The translations under genes were made by a program, and so were the position numbers. From Minisyncoccota bacterium (GTDB taxonomy: Bacteria; Patescibacteriota; Minisyncoccia; Phycocordibacterales; UBA2100), in contig JAGVDT010000049.1 in NCBI GenBank assembly GCA_020058565.1, positions 1 to 6,241 on the forward strand: a stretch of DNA of 6,241 nt. Reading direction: 5' to 3'. The notes under the pieces are model-generated. The model made no database searches. It was not told the DNA's origin and saw only the letters and a list, made by a program, of their open reading frames with translations. Shown piece after piece: positions 5,265-6,241 of this stretch. Every line of letters begins with the position of its first letter. Position 1 is the first letter of the stretch.

Positions 5265-5302
5265 AGGGACCAGCTTCTTGCGTAAATCCAGCATACAAAA
5301 AC

Positions 5303-6241
5303 ATGGCGAATCATATTCGAAATTTTTCTATAATTGCGCACATTGACCACGGCAAATCCACGCTGGCCGATCGCATGCTCGAGCTTACCGGCACCATCGA
5401 GGCTCGGCGCATGCAGGAGCAGGTGCTCGATAAAATGGACCTGGAGCGCGAACGCGGCATCACCATCAAAATGGCTCCGGTGCGTATGCAGTGGCACAAA
5501 GGCGGCGCAGACTACGTGCTTAACCTCATCGACACGCCCGGACACGTAGACTTCGCCTATGAAGTTTCGAGAGCGCTCACCGCGGTGGAAGGCGTCATTC
5601 TTTTGGTGGATTCGACGCAGGGCGTCGAGGCGCAAACGCTCTCGGTGCTTCAGGTCGCCAAGCAGCTCGATCTCGTCATTATTCCGGTCGTGTCAAAAAT
5701 AGACGCACCGAACGCGCGCGTGGCGGATATACGCAGCGAACTCGCGCTCCTGTTGAATTGCCCCGAAGAAGACGTGCTCGGCGCTTCAGGTAAAACAGGG
5801 GAAGGTGTCGCAGATGTCTTAAACGCCGTTATTGATCGGGTCCCGCCTCCCAAACAAGACACCGGGCATGCAGAGGGCCTCATCTTTGATTTCGGCTACA
5901 ATTCGAACCGCGGCATCATCGTCTACATGCGCGTTTTTGGCGGTAGTTTCAAAAAGGGTGATGAACTTAAATTCATCGCAGCCGACGCGCAGTTTGTAGC
6001 GCTCGAAGTCGGCGTCCTTACGCCGGAGGAATCGCCCCGCGAATCTTTGGGCGAAGGGGAGATAGGCTACGTGGTAACCGGCATCAAAAAACCCGGCATC
6101 GCATCGGTTGGAGACACTATCACTACCGTGCGTAATCCCGCAAAGGCTCTGCACGGCTACCGCGCGCCGACTCCCGTCATTTGGGCCAGCGTCTATCCTG
6201 AGTCTCAGGATGATTTACCGCTGCTCAGACAGTCGCTCGAA
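5303..6241 (+). CDS. lepA: Translation elongation factor 4 (LepA), 3' end outside window
   Basis: The first 313 residues of LepA/EF4, a GTPase that binds the ribosome and affects translocation and ribosome assembly; the full family length is about 600. The G domain shows G1 AHIDHGKST (12-20), G2 RGIT (51-54), G3 DTPGH (77-81), a G4 position reading SKID (131-134) instead of NKID, and G5 SGK (162-164) in SGKTGEG. The LepA-type sequences LDKMDLERERGITIK (42-56) and VDFAYEVSRAL separate it from EF-G and TypA. The beta-barrel domain II starts near 190 (GLIFDFGYNSNRG), and PTPVIWASVYPE marks the entry to domain III. The frame is open to the last base. ATG 5303 fits the usual N-terminus of the family; no Shine-Dalgarno precedes it. 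It follows murJ by 63 nt in the same direction. Confidence 0.95.
   Translation, partial: MANHIRNFSIIAHIDHGKSTLADRMLELTGTIEARRMQEQVLDKMDLERERGITIKMAPVRMQWHKGGADYVLNLIDTPGHVDFAYEVSRALTAVEGVILLVDSTQGVEAQTLSVLQVAKQLDLVIIPVVSKIDAPNARVADIRSELALLLNCPEEDVLGASGKTGEGVADVLNAVIDRVPPPKQDTGHAEGLIFDFGYNSNRGIIVYMRVFGGSFKKGDELKFIAADAQFVALEVGVLTPEESPRESLGEGEIGYVVTGIKKPGIASVGDTITTVRNPAKALHGYRAPTPVIWASVYPESQDDLPLLRQSLE

Noticed and set aside
5243..6154. Several - strand open frames opposite lepA
   Set aside because: They are shadows of the conserved LepA frame.

Overview
The window looks like part of a Candidate Phyla Radiation genome, probably Parcubacteria or a relative. Four things suggest this: moderate GC, divergent MurJ and O-antigen-ligase-TPR proteins, start codons without Shine-Dalgarno sequences, and palindromic or heptad repeats between genes. 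The placement is inference; no rRNA marker is present. All clear genes are on the + strand, in the order rnpB, O-antigen ligase-like/TPR protein, murJ, lepA (cut by the right edge).

Positions 1-138 hold no gene. They contain an inverted repeat (possible terminator of a gene to the left), a small palindrome and an extended -10 promoter. Positions 139-846 are a class A RNase P RNA of about 708 nt, nearly twice the E. coli length (377 nt). The conserved core can be traced helix by helix (P1, P2, P3, P4 with its bulged U, P5, P8, P9, P12-P16, P18), and the extra length lies in added hairpins and repeat-like palindromes. Positions 847-1084 hold three successive terminator-like hairpins, then an extended -10 promoter almost touching the next start codon.

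The first protein gene (1085-3409) encodes a polytopic O-antigen ligase/polymerase-like protein with a C-terminal TPR domain. A 129-nt gap with a doubtful 43-codon ORF separates it from murJ (3539-5239), a lipid II flippase family member lacking several arginines that are essential in E. coli. A short gap with a heptad tandem repeat leads to lepA (5303 to the edge), the ribosomal GTPase EF4, with Ser in place of Asn in its G4 motif. Together the genes combine RNA processing (RNase P), envelope glycan assembly or transport (ligase-like protein, MurJ) and translation (LepA).

The strongest unusual signal is the expanded RNase P RNA carrying repeat-type palindromes inside it, together with the bistable terminator cluster behind it. 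I see no CRISPR array, transposase or tRNA gene.
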